Of a stretch of DNA of 64,000 nucleotides, positions 39,501-51,256 are shown one piece after another; the first letter of the stretch is position 1; each line of letters opens with the position of its first letter. A program made the position numbers and the translations under genes. The stretch comes from Ptiloglossa arizonensis (taxonomy: Eukaryota > Arthropoda > Insecta > Hymenoptera > Colletidae): contig NW_027478401.1 in NCBI RefSeq assembly GCF_051014685.1, positions 1,178,001 through 1,242,000 of the forward strand, written 5' to 3'. The notes beneath the pieces were generated by a model. It was not told the origin of the DNA and ran no database searches. It worked only from the letters and a program-made list of their open reading frames with translations.

Positions 39501-40820
39501 CTGATGCTAGAAAAGGAATAACTGGAATGAGCTAGGGGAAAAGTACACACACCAATGTAATCGGGCAAGTTTCTACTTTCAAATGCAACAGGAATTTCTC
39601 GAGTTTGTCAACCCATAGCGAGATAAGGGAGTTTGAAGTTAAGGAATGATTGAGAAATCATCAAAATTTTCGCAAGTCTGATACTCGAAACCAATAACTG
39701 GAATGGCCTAGGTAAAAAATACACGTACCGTTGTAATCGGGCGTGTTTCTGCTTTCAGATGCAATAGGAATTTCTCAAGTTCGTCATTGCGTGCGCGAGA
39801 TATGGGAGTTTGAAGTTAAGGAATGGTTGAGAAACCTTCAAAATATTCGCTGGTCTGATACTAGAAACCAATAACTGGAATGGCCTAGGTCAAAAATACA
39901 CTTACCGTTGTAATCGTGCGAGTTTCTACTTTCAGATGCAACTGGAATTTCTCGAATTCGACAATCCGTTCGCGAGATATGGATGTTTGAAGTTAAGGAA
40001 TGGTTGAGAAACCTTCAAAATTTTCACTGGTCTGATACCCGAAACCAATAACTGGAATGGCCTAGGTCAAAAATACACGTACCGTTGTAATCGGGCGTGT
40101 GTGTGCTTTCAGATGCAATAGGAAATTCTGGATTTCGTCAATCCGTTCGCGAGATATGGTAGTTTGAAGTTAAGCAATGGTTAAGAAACCATCATAATTT
40201 TCGCAATTCTAATGCTAGAAACGAATAACTGGAATGAGCTAGGGGAAAAGTACACACACCATTGTAATCGGGCAAGTTTCTACTTTCAAATGCAACAGGA
40301 ATTTCTCGAGTTCGTCAATCCGTTCGCGAGATATGGGAGTTTGAAGTTAAGGAATGATTGAGAAACCATCAAAATTTTCGCAAGTCTGATACTCGAAACC
40401 AATAACTACTATGGCCTAGGGCAAAAATGCACATACCGTTGTAATCGGGCGAGTTTCTGCTTTCAGATGCAATAGGAAATTCTCGAGTTCGTCAATCCGT
40501 TCGCGAGATATGGAAGTGTGAAGTTAAGAAATGGTTGAGAAACCATCAAAATTTTCGCTGGTCTGATACTCGAAACCAATAACTACAATGCCCTAGGGGA
40601 AAAGTACACATACCGTTGTAATCGGGCGAGTTTCTGCTTTCAGATGCAATAGGAAATTCTCGAGTTCGTCATTCCGTTCGCGAGATATGGAAGTGTGAAG
40701 TTAAGGAATGGTTGACAAACCATCAAAATTTTCGCAAGTCTGATACTCGAAACAAATAACTACAAAGGCATAGGGGAAAAATGCACATATCTTTGTAATC
40801 GGGAGAGTTTCTGCTTTCAG
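36576..40820 (+). repeat. 24-monomer HOR, copy 1 (4245 bp)
   Basis: An almost perfect tandem duplicate of this unit follows at 40821-45065. Checked anchors keep the 4245 bp offset: GAATTTGTCGAG near 38001 and 42246, AATAAGTACAATGG near 38104 and 42349, and the odd monomer with TCAACCCATAGCGAG near 39608 and 43853. 4245/24 is 176.9. It contains a full-match CENP-B-box-like site at 38024-38040. By eye only isolated substitutions separate the copies, such as C at 38281 against T at 42526, and G at 39467 against C at 43712. Confidence 0.92.
38024..38040 (+). promoter_or_regulatory. CENP-B-box-like site, 9/9 core match (4)
   Basis: Same 17 bases in copy 1 of the 24-mer HOR. The host monomer differs slightly from the 20-mer version (GAATTTGTCGAG upstream, TCTGAAGTTAAGG downstream) yet keeps the full core, so the site survived between two HOR families. 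Confidence 0.6.
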
Positions 40821-43800
40821 ATGCAACAGGAATTTCTCCAGTTCGTCAATCCGTTCGCGAGATATGGAAGTGTGAAGTTAAGGAATGGTTGAGAAACCAT
40901 CAAAATTTTCGCTGGTCTGATACTCGAAACCAATAACTGGAATGGCCTAGGGGAAAAGTACACACACCAATGTCATCGGGCGAGTTTCTACTTTCAGATG
41001 CAACAGGAACTTCTCGAGTTCGTCAATCCGTTCGCGAGATATGGGAGTTTGAAGTTAAGGAATGGTTGAGAAACCCTCAAAATTTTCGCAAGTCTGATAC
41101 TCTAAACCAATAACTACAATGGCCTGGGGTAAAAATGCACATACCGTTGAAATCGGGCGAGTTTCTGCTTTCAGATGCAACAGGAATTTCTCGAGTGCGT
41201 CATTGCGTTCGCGAGATATGGAAGTTTGAAGTTAAAGAATGGCTGAGAAACCATCAAAATTTTCGCAAGTCTGATACTGGAAACCAATAACTACAAAGGC
41301 CTAGGGGAAAAATGCACATACCTTTGTAATCGGGGGAGTTTCCACTTTCAGATGCAACAGGAATTTCTCGAGTTCGTCAATCCGTTCGCGAGATATGGGG
41401 GTTTGAAGTTAAGGAATGGTTGAGTAACCCTCAAAATTTTCGCAAGTCTGATACTCGAAACCAATAACTACAAAGGCCTAGCGGAAAAATGCACATACCT
41501 TTGTAATCGGGCGAGTTTCCACTTTCAGATGCAACAGGAATTTCTCGAGTTCGTCGTTCCGTTCGCGAGATATGGGAGTTTGAAGTTAAGGAATGCTTGA
41601 GAAACCATCAAAATTTTCGGAATTCTGATACTCGAAACCAATAACTACAAAGGCCTGGGGTAAAAATGCACATACCGTTGAAATCGGGCGAGTTTCTGCT
41701 TTCAGATGCAACAGGAATTTCTCGAGTGCGTCATTGCGTTCGCGGGATATGGAAGTTTGAAGTTAAAGAATGGCTGAGAAACCATCAAAATTTTCGCAAG
41801 TCTGATACTCGTAACCAATAACTGGAATGGCCTAGCGGAAAAGTACACACACCATTCTAATCGGGCGAGTCTCTACTTTCAGATGCAACAGGAATTTCTC
41901 GAGTTCGTCGATCCGTTCGCGAGATATGGGAGTTTGAAGATAAGGAATGGTTGAGAAACCCTCAAAATTTTCGCAAGTCTGATACTCTAAACCATTAACT
42001 ACAATGGCCTAGGGGAAAAACATACATATCTTTGTAATCGGGCGAGTTTCTGCTTTCAGATGCAACAGGAATTTCTCGAGTTCGTCAATCTGTTCGCGAG
42101 ATATGGGAGTTTGAAGTTAAGGAATGCTTGAGAAACCATCAAAATTTTCGCAATTCTTATACTCTAAACCAATAACTACAAAGGCCTAGGGGAAAAATCC
42201 ACATACCTTTGTAATCGGGCGAGTTTCCTCTTTCAGATGCAACAGGAATTTGTCGAGTTCGTCATTCCGTTCGCGAGATACGGGAGTCTGAAGTTAAGGA
42301 ATGGTTGAGAAACCATCAAAATTTTCGCAGTTCTGACGCCAGAAACCAATAAGTACAATGGCCTAGGGGAAAAAACACATACCGTTGTAATCGGGCGAGT
42401 TTCTGCTTTCAAATGCAACAGGAATTTCTCGAGTTCGTCAATCCGTTCGCGAGATATGGAAGTGTGAAGTTAAGGATTGGTTGAGAAACCATCAAAATTT
42501 TCGCAAGTCTGATAATCGAAACCAATAGCTGGAATGGTCTCGGGAAAAGTACACACACCGTTGTAATTGGGAGAGTTTCTACTTTCAGATGCAACAGGAA
42601 TTTCTCGAGTTCGTCAATCCGTTCGCGAGCTATGGGAATTAGAAGTTATGGAATGCTTGAGAAATCATCAAAATTTTCGCAAGTCTGATACTCGAAACCA
42701 ATAAATACTATGGCCTAGGGGAAAAATGCACATACCGTTGTAATCGGGCGAGTTTCTGTTTTCAGATGCAATAGGAAATTCTCAAGTTCGTCATTCCGTT
42801 CGCGAGATATGGGAGTCTGAAGTTAAGGAATGGTTGAGAAACCATCAAAATTTTCGCAATTCTGACGCTAGAAACCAATAACTACAATGGCCTAGGGGAA
42901 AATACACATACCGTTGTAATCGGGCGAGTTTCTGCTTTCAGATGCAACAGAAATTTCTCGAGTTCGTCAATCCGTTCGCGAGATATGGGAGTTTGAAGTT
43001 AAGGAATGGTTGAGAAACCCTCAAAATTTTCGCAAGTCTGATACTCGAAACCAATAACTACAAAGGCCTAGGGGAAAAACACACATATCTTTGTAATAGG
43101 TCGAGTTTCTGCTTTCAGATGCAACAGGAATTTCTCGAATTCGTCAATCCGTTCGCGAGATATGGGAGTTTGAAGTTAAGGAATGGTTGAGAAACCATCA
43201 AAATTTTCGCAAGTCTGATACTCGAAACAAATAAATACAAAGGCCTAGGGGAAAAATACACATACCGTTGTAGTCGGGCGAGTTTCTGCTTTCAGATGCA
43301 ATAGGAAATTCTCGAGTTCGTCAATCCGTTCGCGAGATATGGAAGTGTGAAGTTAAGGAATGGTTGAGAAACCATCAAAATTTTCACAAGTCTGATACTC
43401 GAAACAAATAACTACAAAGGCCTAGGGGAAAAATACACATACCGTTGTAGTCGGGCGAGTTTCTGCTTTCAGATGCAATAGGAAATTCTCGAGTTCGTCA
43501 ATCCGTTCGCGAGATATGGAAGTGTGAAGTTAAGGAATGGTTGAGAAACCATCAAAATTTCCGCTGGTCTGATACTCGAAACCAATAACAGGAATGGCCT
43601 AGGTCAAAAATACACGTACCGTTGTAATCGTGCGAGTTTCTACTTTCAGATGCAACCGGAATTTCTCGAATTCGTCAATCCGTTCGCGAGATATGGGTGT
43701 TTGAAGTTAAGCAATGGTTAAGAAACCATCATAATTTTCGCAATTCTGATGCTAGAAAAGGAATAACTGGAATGAGCTAGGGGAAAAGTACACACACCAA

Positions 43801-45065
43801 TGTAATCGGGCAAGTTTCTACTTTCAAATGCAACAGGAATTTCTCGAGTTTGTCAACCCATAGCGAGATAAGGGAGTTTGAAGTTAAGGAATGATTGAGA
43901 AATCATCAAAATTTTCGCAAGTCTGATACTCGAAACCAATAACTGGAATGGCCTAGGTAAAAAATACACGTACCGTTGTAATCGGGCGTGTTTCTGCTTT
44001 CAGATGCAATAGGAATTTCTCAAGTTCGTCATTGCGTGCGCGAGATATGGGAGTTTGAAGTTAAGGAATGGTTGAGAAACCTTCAAAATATTCGCTGGTC
44101 TGATACTAGAAACCAATAACTGGAATGGCCTAGGTCAAAAATACACTTACCGTTGTAATCGTGCGAGTTTCTACTTTCAGATGCAACTGGAATTTCTCGA
44201 ATTCGACAATCCGTTCGCGAGATATGGATGTTTGAAGTTAAGGAATGGTTGAGAAACCTTCAAAATTTTCACTGGTCTGATACCCGAAACCAATAACTGG
44301 AATGGCCTAGGTCAAAAATACACGTACCGTTGTAATCGGGCGTGTGTGTGCTTTCAGATGCAATAGGAAATTCTGGATTTCGTCAATCCGTTCGCGAGAT
44401 ATGGTAGTTTGAAGTTAAGCAATGGTTAAGAAACCATCATAATTTTCGCAATTCTAATGCTAGAAACGAATAACTGGAATGAGCTAGGGGAAAAGTACAC
44501 ACACCATTGTAATCGGGCAAGTTTCTACTTTCAAATGCAACAGGAATTTCTCGAGTTCGTCAATCCGTTCGCGAGATATGGGAGTTTGAAGTTAAGGAAT
44601 GATTGAGAAACCATCAAAATTTTCGCAAGTCTGATACTCGAAACCAATAACTACTATGGCCTAGGGCAAAAATGCACATACCGTTGTAATCGGGCGAGTT
44701 TCTGCTTTCAGATGCAATAGGAAATTCTCGAGTTCGTCAATCCGTTCGCGAGATATGGAAGTGTGAAGTTAAGAAATGGTTGAGAAACCATCAAAATTTT
44801 CGCTGGTCTGATACTCGAAACCAATAACTACAATGCCCTAGGGGAAAAGTACACATACCGTTGTAATCGGGCGAGTTTCTGCTTTCAGATGCAATAGGAA
44901 ATTCTCGAGTTCGTCATTCCGTTCGCGAGATATGGAAGTGTGAAGTTAAGGAATGGTTGACAAACCATCAAAATTTTCGCAAGTCTGATACTCGAAACAA
45001 ATAACTACAAAGGCATAGGGGAAAAATGCACATATCTTTGTAATCGGGAGAGTTTCTGCTTTCAG
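40821..45065 (+). repeat. 24-monomer HOR, copy 2 (4245 bp)
   Basis: Tandem copy of 36576-40820 and the most similar long pair in the window. It contains the full-match box at 42269-42285. The match ends just past 45065, where TCTCGAATTCGTC replaces TCTCCAGTTCGTC. The near identity over more than 4 kb means either a very recent duplication or an assembly duplication. Confidence 0.92.
42269..42285 (+). promoter_or_regulatory. CENP-B-box-like site, 9/9 core match (5)
   Basis: Same 17 bases in copy 2 of the 24-mer HOR, offset 4245 from site 4. Confidence 0.6.
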
Positions 45066-47009
45066 ATGCAACAGGAATTTCTCGAATTCGTCAATCCGTT
45101 TGCGAGATATGGGTGTTTGAAGTTGAGGAATGGTTGAGAGACCTTCAAAATTTTCGCTGGTCCGATACTCGAAACCAATAACTAAAAAGGCATAGGGGAA
45201 AAATGCACGTATCTTTGTAATCGGGCGAGTTTCTGCTTTCAGATGCAACAGGAATTTCTCGAATACGTCAATCCGTTCGCGAGATATGGGAGTTTAAAGT
45301 TAAGGAATGGTTAAGAAACCTTCAAAATTTTCCCTGGTCTGATACTCGAAACCAATAACTGGAATGGCCTAGGTCAAAAATACACGTACCGTTGTAATCG
45401 TGCGAGTTTCTACTTTCAGATGCAACAGGAATTTCTCGAATTCGTCAATCTGTTCGCGAGTTATGGGTGTTTGAAGCTAAGGAATGGTTGAGAGACCTTC
45501 AAAATTTTCGCTGGTCCGATACTCGAAACCAATAGGTACAAAGGCATAGGGGAAAAATGCACATATCTTTGTAATCGGCCGAGTTTCTGCTTTCAGATGC
45601 AACAGGAATTTCTCGAATTCGTGAATCCGTTCGCGAGATATGGGTGTTTGAAGTTAAGGAATGGTTGAGAGACCTTCAAAATTTTCACTGGTCTGATACT
45701 CGAAACCAATAACTGGAATGGCCTAGGTAAAAAATACACGTACCGTTGTAATCGGGCGTGTGTCTCCTTTCAGATGCAATGGGAAATTCTCGAGTTCGTC
45801 AATCCGTTCGCGAGATATGGTAGTTTGAAGTTAAGGAATGGTTAAGAAACCATCATAATTTTCGCAATTCTGATGCTTGAAACGAATAACTGGAATGAGC
45901 TAGGGGAAAAGTACACACACCATTGTAATCGGGCAAATTTCTACTTTCAAATGCAACAGGAATTTCTCGAGTTTGTCAACCCGTAGCGAGATATGGGAGT
46001 TTGAAGCTAAGGAATGATTGAGAAACCATCTAAATTTTCGCAAGTCTGATACTCGAAACTAATAACTGGTATGGCCTAGGGGAAATGTACACACACCATT
46101 GCAATCGTGCGAGTTTCCACTCTCAGATGCAACAGGAATTTCTCGAGTTCGTCAATCCGTTCGCGAGATATGGGTGTTTGAAATTAAGGAATGCTTGAGA
46201 AACCATCAAAATTTTCGCAAGTCTGAAACTCGAAATCAATAAGTACAAAGGCATTGGGGAAAAATGCACATACCTATGTAATCGTGCGAGTTTCTGCTTT
46301 CAGATGCAATAGGATATTCTCGAGTTCCTCAATCCGTTCGCGAGATATGGAAGTGTGAAGTTAAGGAATGGTTGAGAGACCTTCAAAATTTTCGCTGGTC
46401 CGATACTCGAAACCAATAACTACAAAGGCATAGGGGAAAAATGCACATATCTTTGTAATCGGGCGAGTTTCTGCTTTCAGATGCAACAGGAATTTCTCGA
46501 ATACGTCAATCCGTTCGCGAGATATGGGAGTTTGAAGTTATGGAATGCTTGAGAAACCATCAAAATTTTCGCAAGTCTGATACTCGAAACCAATAACTAC
46601 TATGGCCTAGGGCAAAAATGCACATGCCGTTGTAATCGGGCGAGTTTCTCCTTTCAGATGCAATAGGAAATTCTCGAGTTCGTCAATCCGTTCGCGAGAT
46701 ATGGAAGTGTGAAGTTAAGGAATGGTTGAGAAACCATCAAAATTATCGCAAGTCTGATACTCGAAACAAATAACTACAAAGGCCTACGGGAAAAATACAC
46801 ATACCGTTGTAGTCGGGCGAGTTTCTGCTTTCAGATGCAATAGGAAATTCTCGAGTTCGTCAATCCGTTCGCGAGATATGGAAGTGTGAAGTTAAGGAAT
46901 GGTTGAGAAACCATCAAAATTTTCGCTGCTCTGATACTCGAAACCAATAACTGGAATGGCCTAGGTCAAAAATACACGTACCGTTGTAATCGTGCGAGTT
47001 TCTACTTTC
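45066..47009 (+). repeat. Mixed satellite monomers, EcoRI-site subtype prominent
   Basis: About 11 monomers with no clear tandem HOR. From here rightward many units have TCTCGAATTCG (EcoRI-type GAATTC) instead of TCTCGAGTTCG (XhoI-type CTCGAG), GGGTGTTTGAAG after the box-like element, and GAGAGACCTTC, which breaks the short dyad. Units with AACCCGTAGCGAG (near 45978) lack an intact box-like element. Confidence 0.72.
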
Positions 47010-47893
47010 AGATGCAACAGGAATTTCTCGAATTCGTCAATCCGTTCGCGAGATATGGGTATTTGAAGATAAGGAATGGTTGAGAGACCTTCAAAATTTT
47101 CGCTGGTCCGATACTCGAAACCAATAACTACATAGGCATAGGGGAAAAATGCACATATCTTTGTAATCGGGCGAGTTTCTGCTTTCAGATGCAACAGGAA
47201 TTTCTCGAGTTCGTCAATCCGTTCGCGAGATATGGGTGGTTGAAATTAAGGAATGCTTGAGAAACCATCAAAATTTTCGCAATTCTGATGCTAGAAACGA
47301 ATAACTGGAATGAGCTAGGGGAAAAGTACACACACCATTGTAATCGGGCAAGTTTCTACTTTCAAATGCAACAGGAATTTCTCGAGTTTGTCTACCCGTA
47401 GCGAGATATGGGAGTTTGAAGTTAAGGAATGATTGAGAAACCGTCAAAATTTTCGCAAGTCTGATACTCGAAACAAATAACTACAAAGGCCTAGGGGAAA
47501 AATACACATACCGTTGTAGTCGGGCGAGTTTCTGCTTTCAGATGCAATAGGAAATTCTCGAGTTCGTCAATCCGTTCGCGAGATATGGAAGTGTGAAGTT
47601 GAGGAATGGTTGAGAAACCATCAAAATTTTCGCTGGTCTGATACTCGAAACCAATAACTGGAATGGCCTAGGTCAAAAATACACGTACCGTTGTAATCGT
47701 GCGAGTTTCTACTTTCAGATGCAACAGGAGTTTCTCGAATTCTTCAATCCGTTCGCGAGATATGGGTGTTTGAAGTTAAGGAATGGTTGAGAGACCTACA
47801 ATATTTTCGCTGGTCCGATACTCGAAACCAATAACTACAAAGGCATAGGGGAAAAATGCACATATCTTTGTAATCGGGCGAGTTTCTGCTTTC
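47010..47893 (+). repeat. 5-monomer HOR, copy 1 (884 bp)
   Basis: CTACATAGGCATAGGGG occurs near 47128 and 48012, GTCTACCCGTAGCGAG near 47390 and 48274, and GAAACCGTCAAAATT near 47438 and 48322, all at offset 884 (5 x 176.8). One of the five monomers has the disrupted box-like element. Confidence 0.8.
47391..47410 (+). other. Disrupted box-like element (example)
   Basis: Reads ACCCGTAGCGAGATATGGG around this position: CCGTTCGCGAG has become CCCGTAGCGAG, one base shorter, so the TTCG half of the core is gone. The same form recurs near 45978, 48280, 48987, 50225, 55886, 59956 and 60132, and as CCCATAGCGAG near 39612 and 43857. These units are box-negative and interspersed among box-like units. 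Confidence 0.6.
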
Positions 47894-48824
47894 AGATGCA
47901 ACAGGAATTTCTCGAATTCGTCAATCCGTTCGCGAGATATGGGTACTTGAAGTTAAGGAATGGTTGAGAGACCTTCAATATTTTCGCTGGTCCGATACTC
48001 GAAACCAATAACTACATAGGCATAGGGGAAAAATGCACATATCTTTGTAATCGGGCGAGTTTCTGCTTTCAGATGCAACAGGAATTTCTCGAGTTCGTCA
48101 ATCCGTTCGCGAGATATGGGTGGTTGAAATTAAGGAATGCTTGAGAAACCATCAAAATTTTCGCAATTCTGATGCTAGAAACGTATAACTGGAATGAGCT
48201 AGGGGAAAAGTACACACACCATTGTAATCGGGCAAGTTTCTACTTTCAAATGCAACAGGAATTTCTCGAGTTTGTCTACCCGTAGCGAGATATGGGAGTT
48301 TGAAGTTAAGGAATGATTGAGAAACCGTCAAAATTTTCGCAAGTCTGATACTCGAAACAAATAACTACAAAGGCCTAGGGGAAAAATACACATACCGTTG
48401 TAGTCGGGCGAGTTTCTGCTTTCAGATGCAATAGGAAATTCTCGAGTTCGTCAATCCGTTCGCGAGATATGGAAGTGTGAAGTTAAGGAATGGTTGAGAA
48501 ACCAACAAAATTTTCGCTGGTCTGATAGTCGAAACCAATAACTGGAATGGCCTAGGTCAAAAATACACGTACCGTTGTAATCGTGCGAGTTTCTACTTTC
48601 AGATGCAACAGGAGTTTCTCGAATTCGTCATTCCGTTCGCGAGATATGGGTGTTTGAAGTTAAGGAATGGTTGAGAGACCTACAAAATTTTCGCTGGTCC
48701 GACACTCGAAACCAATAACTACAAAGGCATAGGGGAAAAATGCACATATCTTTGTAATCGGGCGAGTTTCTGCTTTCAGATGCAACAGGAATTTCTCGAA
48801 TTCGTCAATCCGTTCGCGAGATAT
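47894..48824 (+). repeat. 5-monomer HOR, copy 2 (about 930 bp)
   Basis: Follows 47010-47940 at offset 884, with small differences such as GATAGTCGAAACC near 48525 against GATACTCGAAACC near 47641. The match ends near 48824, where ATGGTAGTTTGAAG replaces ATGGGTACTTGAAG. Confidence 0.76.
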
Positions 48825-49351
48825 GGTAGTTTGAAGTTAAGGAATGGTTAAGAAACCATCATAATTTTCGCAATTCTGATACTAGAAACGAATAACTGGA
48901 ATGAGCTAGGGGAAAAGTACACACACCATTGTAATCGGGCAAGTTTCTACTTTCAAATGCAACAGGAATTTCTCGAGTTTGTCAACCCGTAGCGAGATAT
49001 GGGAGTTTGAAGTTAAGGAATGATTTAGAAACCATCAAAATTTTCGCAAGTCTGATACTCGAAACCAATAACTGGTATGGCCTAGGGGATATGTACACAC
49101 ACCATTGCAATCGTGCGAGTTTCCACTCTCAGATGCAACAGGAATTTCTCGAGTTCGTCAATCCGTTCGCGAGATATGGGTGTTTGAAGTTAAGGAATGG
49201 TTCAGAGACCTTCAAAATTTTCGCTGGTCTGATACTCGAAACCAATAACTACAAAGGCATAGGGGAAAAATGCACATATCTTTGTAATCGGGCGAGTTTC
49301 TGCTTTCAGATGCAACAGGAATTTCTCGAGTTCGTCAATCCGTTCGCGAGA
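48335..49351 (+). repeat. 7-unit-period HOR, copy 1 (about 1017 bp at offset 1238)
   Basis: This stretch recurs at 49573-50589 with offset 1238. Shared rare features are GATAGTCGAAACC, GGTCCGACACTCG, GGAATGATTTAGAAACC and CCTAGGGGATATGTACAC. The 220 bp between the two copies match 47588-47810 instead, so the region is a nested product of the 5-mer and 7-mer amplifications. Confidence 0.8.
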
Positions 49352-49572
49352 TATGGAAGTGTGAAGTTGAGGAATGGTTGAGAAACCATCAAAATTTTCG
49401 CTGGTCTGATACTCGAAACCAATAACTGGAATGGCCTAGGTCAAAAATACACGTACCGTTGTAATCGTGCGAGTTTCTACTTTCAGATGCAACAGGAGTT
49501 TCTCGAATTCTTCAATCCGTTCGTGAGATATGGGTGTTTGAAGTTAAGGAATGGTTGAGAGACCTACAATAT
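49352..49572 (+). repeat. Intervening satellite from the 5-mer HOR
   Basis: The GTGTGAAGTTGAGG variant and the CTACAATATTTTCG variant match 47591 onward at offset 1768, which is twice 884. The box-like element near 49524 reads TTCGTGAGATATGGG, a CpG-to-TpG-type change. Confidence 0.68.
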
Positions 49573-50589
49573 TTTCGCAAGTCTGATACTCGAAACAAAT
49601 AACTACAAAGGCCTAGGGGAAAAATACACATACCGTTGTAGTCGGGCGAGTTTCTGCTTTCAGATGCAATAGGAAATTCTCGAGTTCGTCAATCCGTTCG
49701 CGAGATATGGAAGTGTGAAGTTAAGGAATGGTTGAGAAACCATCAAAATTTTCGCTGGTCTGATAGTCGAAACCAATAACTGGAATGGCCTAGGTCAAAA
49801 ATACACGTACCGTTGTAATCGTGCGAGTTTCTACTTTCAGATGCAACAGGAGTTTCTCGAATTCGTCATTCCGTTCGCGAGATATGGGTGTTTGAAGTTA
49901 AGGAATGGTTGAGAGACCTACAAAATTTTCGCTGGTCCGACACTCGAAACCAATAACTACAAAGGCATAGGGGAAAAATGCACATATCTTTGTAATCGGG
50001 CGAGTTTCTGCTTTCAGATGCAACAGGAATTTCTCGAATTCGTCAATCCGTTCGCGAGATATGGTAGTTTGAAGTTAAGGAATGGTTAAGAAACCATCAT
50101 AATTTTCGCAATTCTGATACTAGAAACGAATAACTGGAATGAGCTAGGGGAAAAGTACACACACCATTGTAATCGGGCAAGTTTCTACTTTCAAATGCAA
50201 CAGGAATTTCTCGAGTTTGTCAACCCGTAGCGAGATATGGGAGTTTGAAGTTAAGGAATGATTTAGAAACCATCAAAATTTTCGCAAGTCTGATACTCGA
50301 AACCAATAACTGGTATGGCCTAGGGGATATGTACACACACCATTGCAATCGTGCGAGTTTCCACTCTCAGATGCAACAGGAATTTCTCGAGTTCGTCAAT
50401 CCGTTCGCGAGATATGGGTGTTTGAAGTTAAGGAATGGTTCAGAGACCTTCAAAATTTTCGCTGGTCTGATACTCGAAACCAATAACTACAAAGGCATAG
50501 GGGAAAAATGCACATATCTTTGTAATCGGGCGAGTTTCTGCTTTCAGATGCAACAGGAATTTCTCGAGTTCGTCAATCCGTTCGCGAGA
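49573..50589 (+). repeat. 7-unit-period HOR, copy 2 (about 1017 bp)
   Basis: Nearly identical to 48335-49351. At its right edge it continues with GGGTGGTTGAAATTAAGG, where copy 1 has GGAAGTGTGAAGTTGAGG. The TCAACCCGTAGCGAG unit near 50220 is again a unit with a broken box-like element. Confidence 0.8.
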
Positions 50590-51256
50590 TATGGGTGGTT
50601 GAAATTAAGGAATGCTTGAGAAACCATCAAAATTTTCGCAAGTCTGATACTCGAAACAAATAACTACAAAGGCATAGGGGAAAAATGCACATATCTTTGT
50701 AATAGGGCGAGTTTCTGCTTTCAGATGCAACAGGAATTTCTCGAATACGTCAATCCGTTCGCGAGCTATGGGAGTTTAAAGTTAAGGAATGGTTGAGAAA
50801 CCTTCAAAATTTTCGCTGGTCTGATACTCGAAACCAATAACTGGAATGGCCTAGGTCAAAAATACACGTACCGTTGTAATCGGGCGAGTTTCTGCTTTCA
50901 GATGCAACAGGAATTTCTCGAATTCGTCAACCCGTTCGCGAGATATGGGTGTTTGAAGTTAGGGAATGGTTGAGAGACCTTCAAAATTTTCGCTGGTCTG
51001 ATACTCGAAACCAGTAACTACAAAGGCATAGGGGGAAAATACACGTACCGTTGTAATCGGGCGTGTGTCTCCTTTCAGATGCAACAGGAATTTCTCGAAT
51101 TCGTCAATCCGTTCGCGAGATATGGGTGTTTGAAGTTAAGGAATGGTTGAGAGACCTTCAAAATTTTCGCTGGTCTGATACTCGAAACCAATAACTACAA
51201 AGGCATAGGGGAAAAATACACGTACCGTTGTAATCGTGCGAGTTTCTACTTTCAGA
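50590..51256 (+). repeat. Linking satellite monomers
   Basis: About four units. The order (AATAGGGCGAG, GAATACGTCAATCC, CCAGTAACTAC with GGGCGTGTGTCTCC) is the one met again near 52870-53190 and within the 23-mer HOR near 56360-57620. The unit starting near 51110 is repeated almost unchanged by the next unit near 51290. Confidence 0.68.

Noticed and set aside
44946..45248. Minus-strand open frame of 100 codons
   Set aside because: It spans the end of the 24-mer HOR and the next unit, with the same repeated peptide in both halves. It is explained by the tandem repeat.
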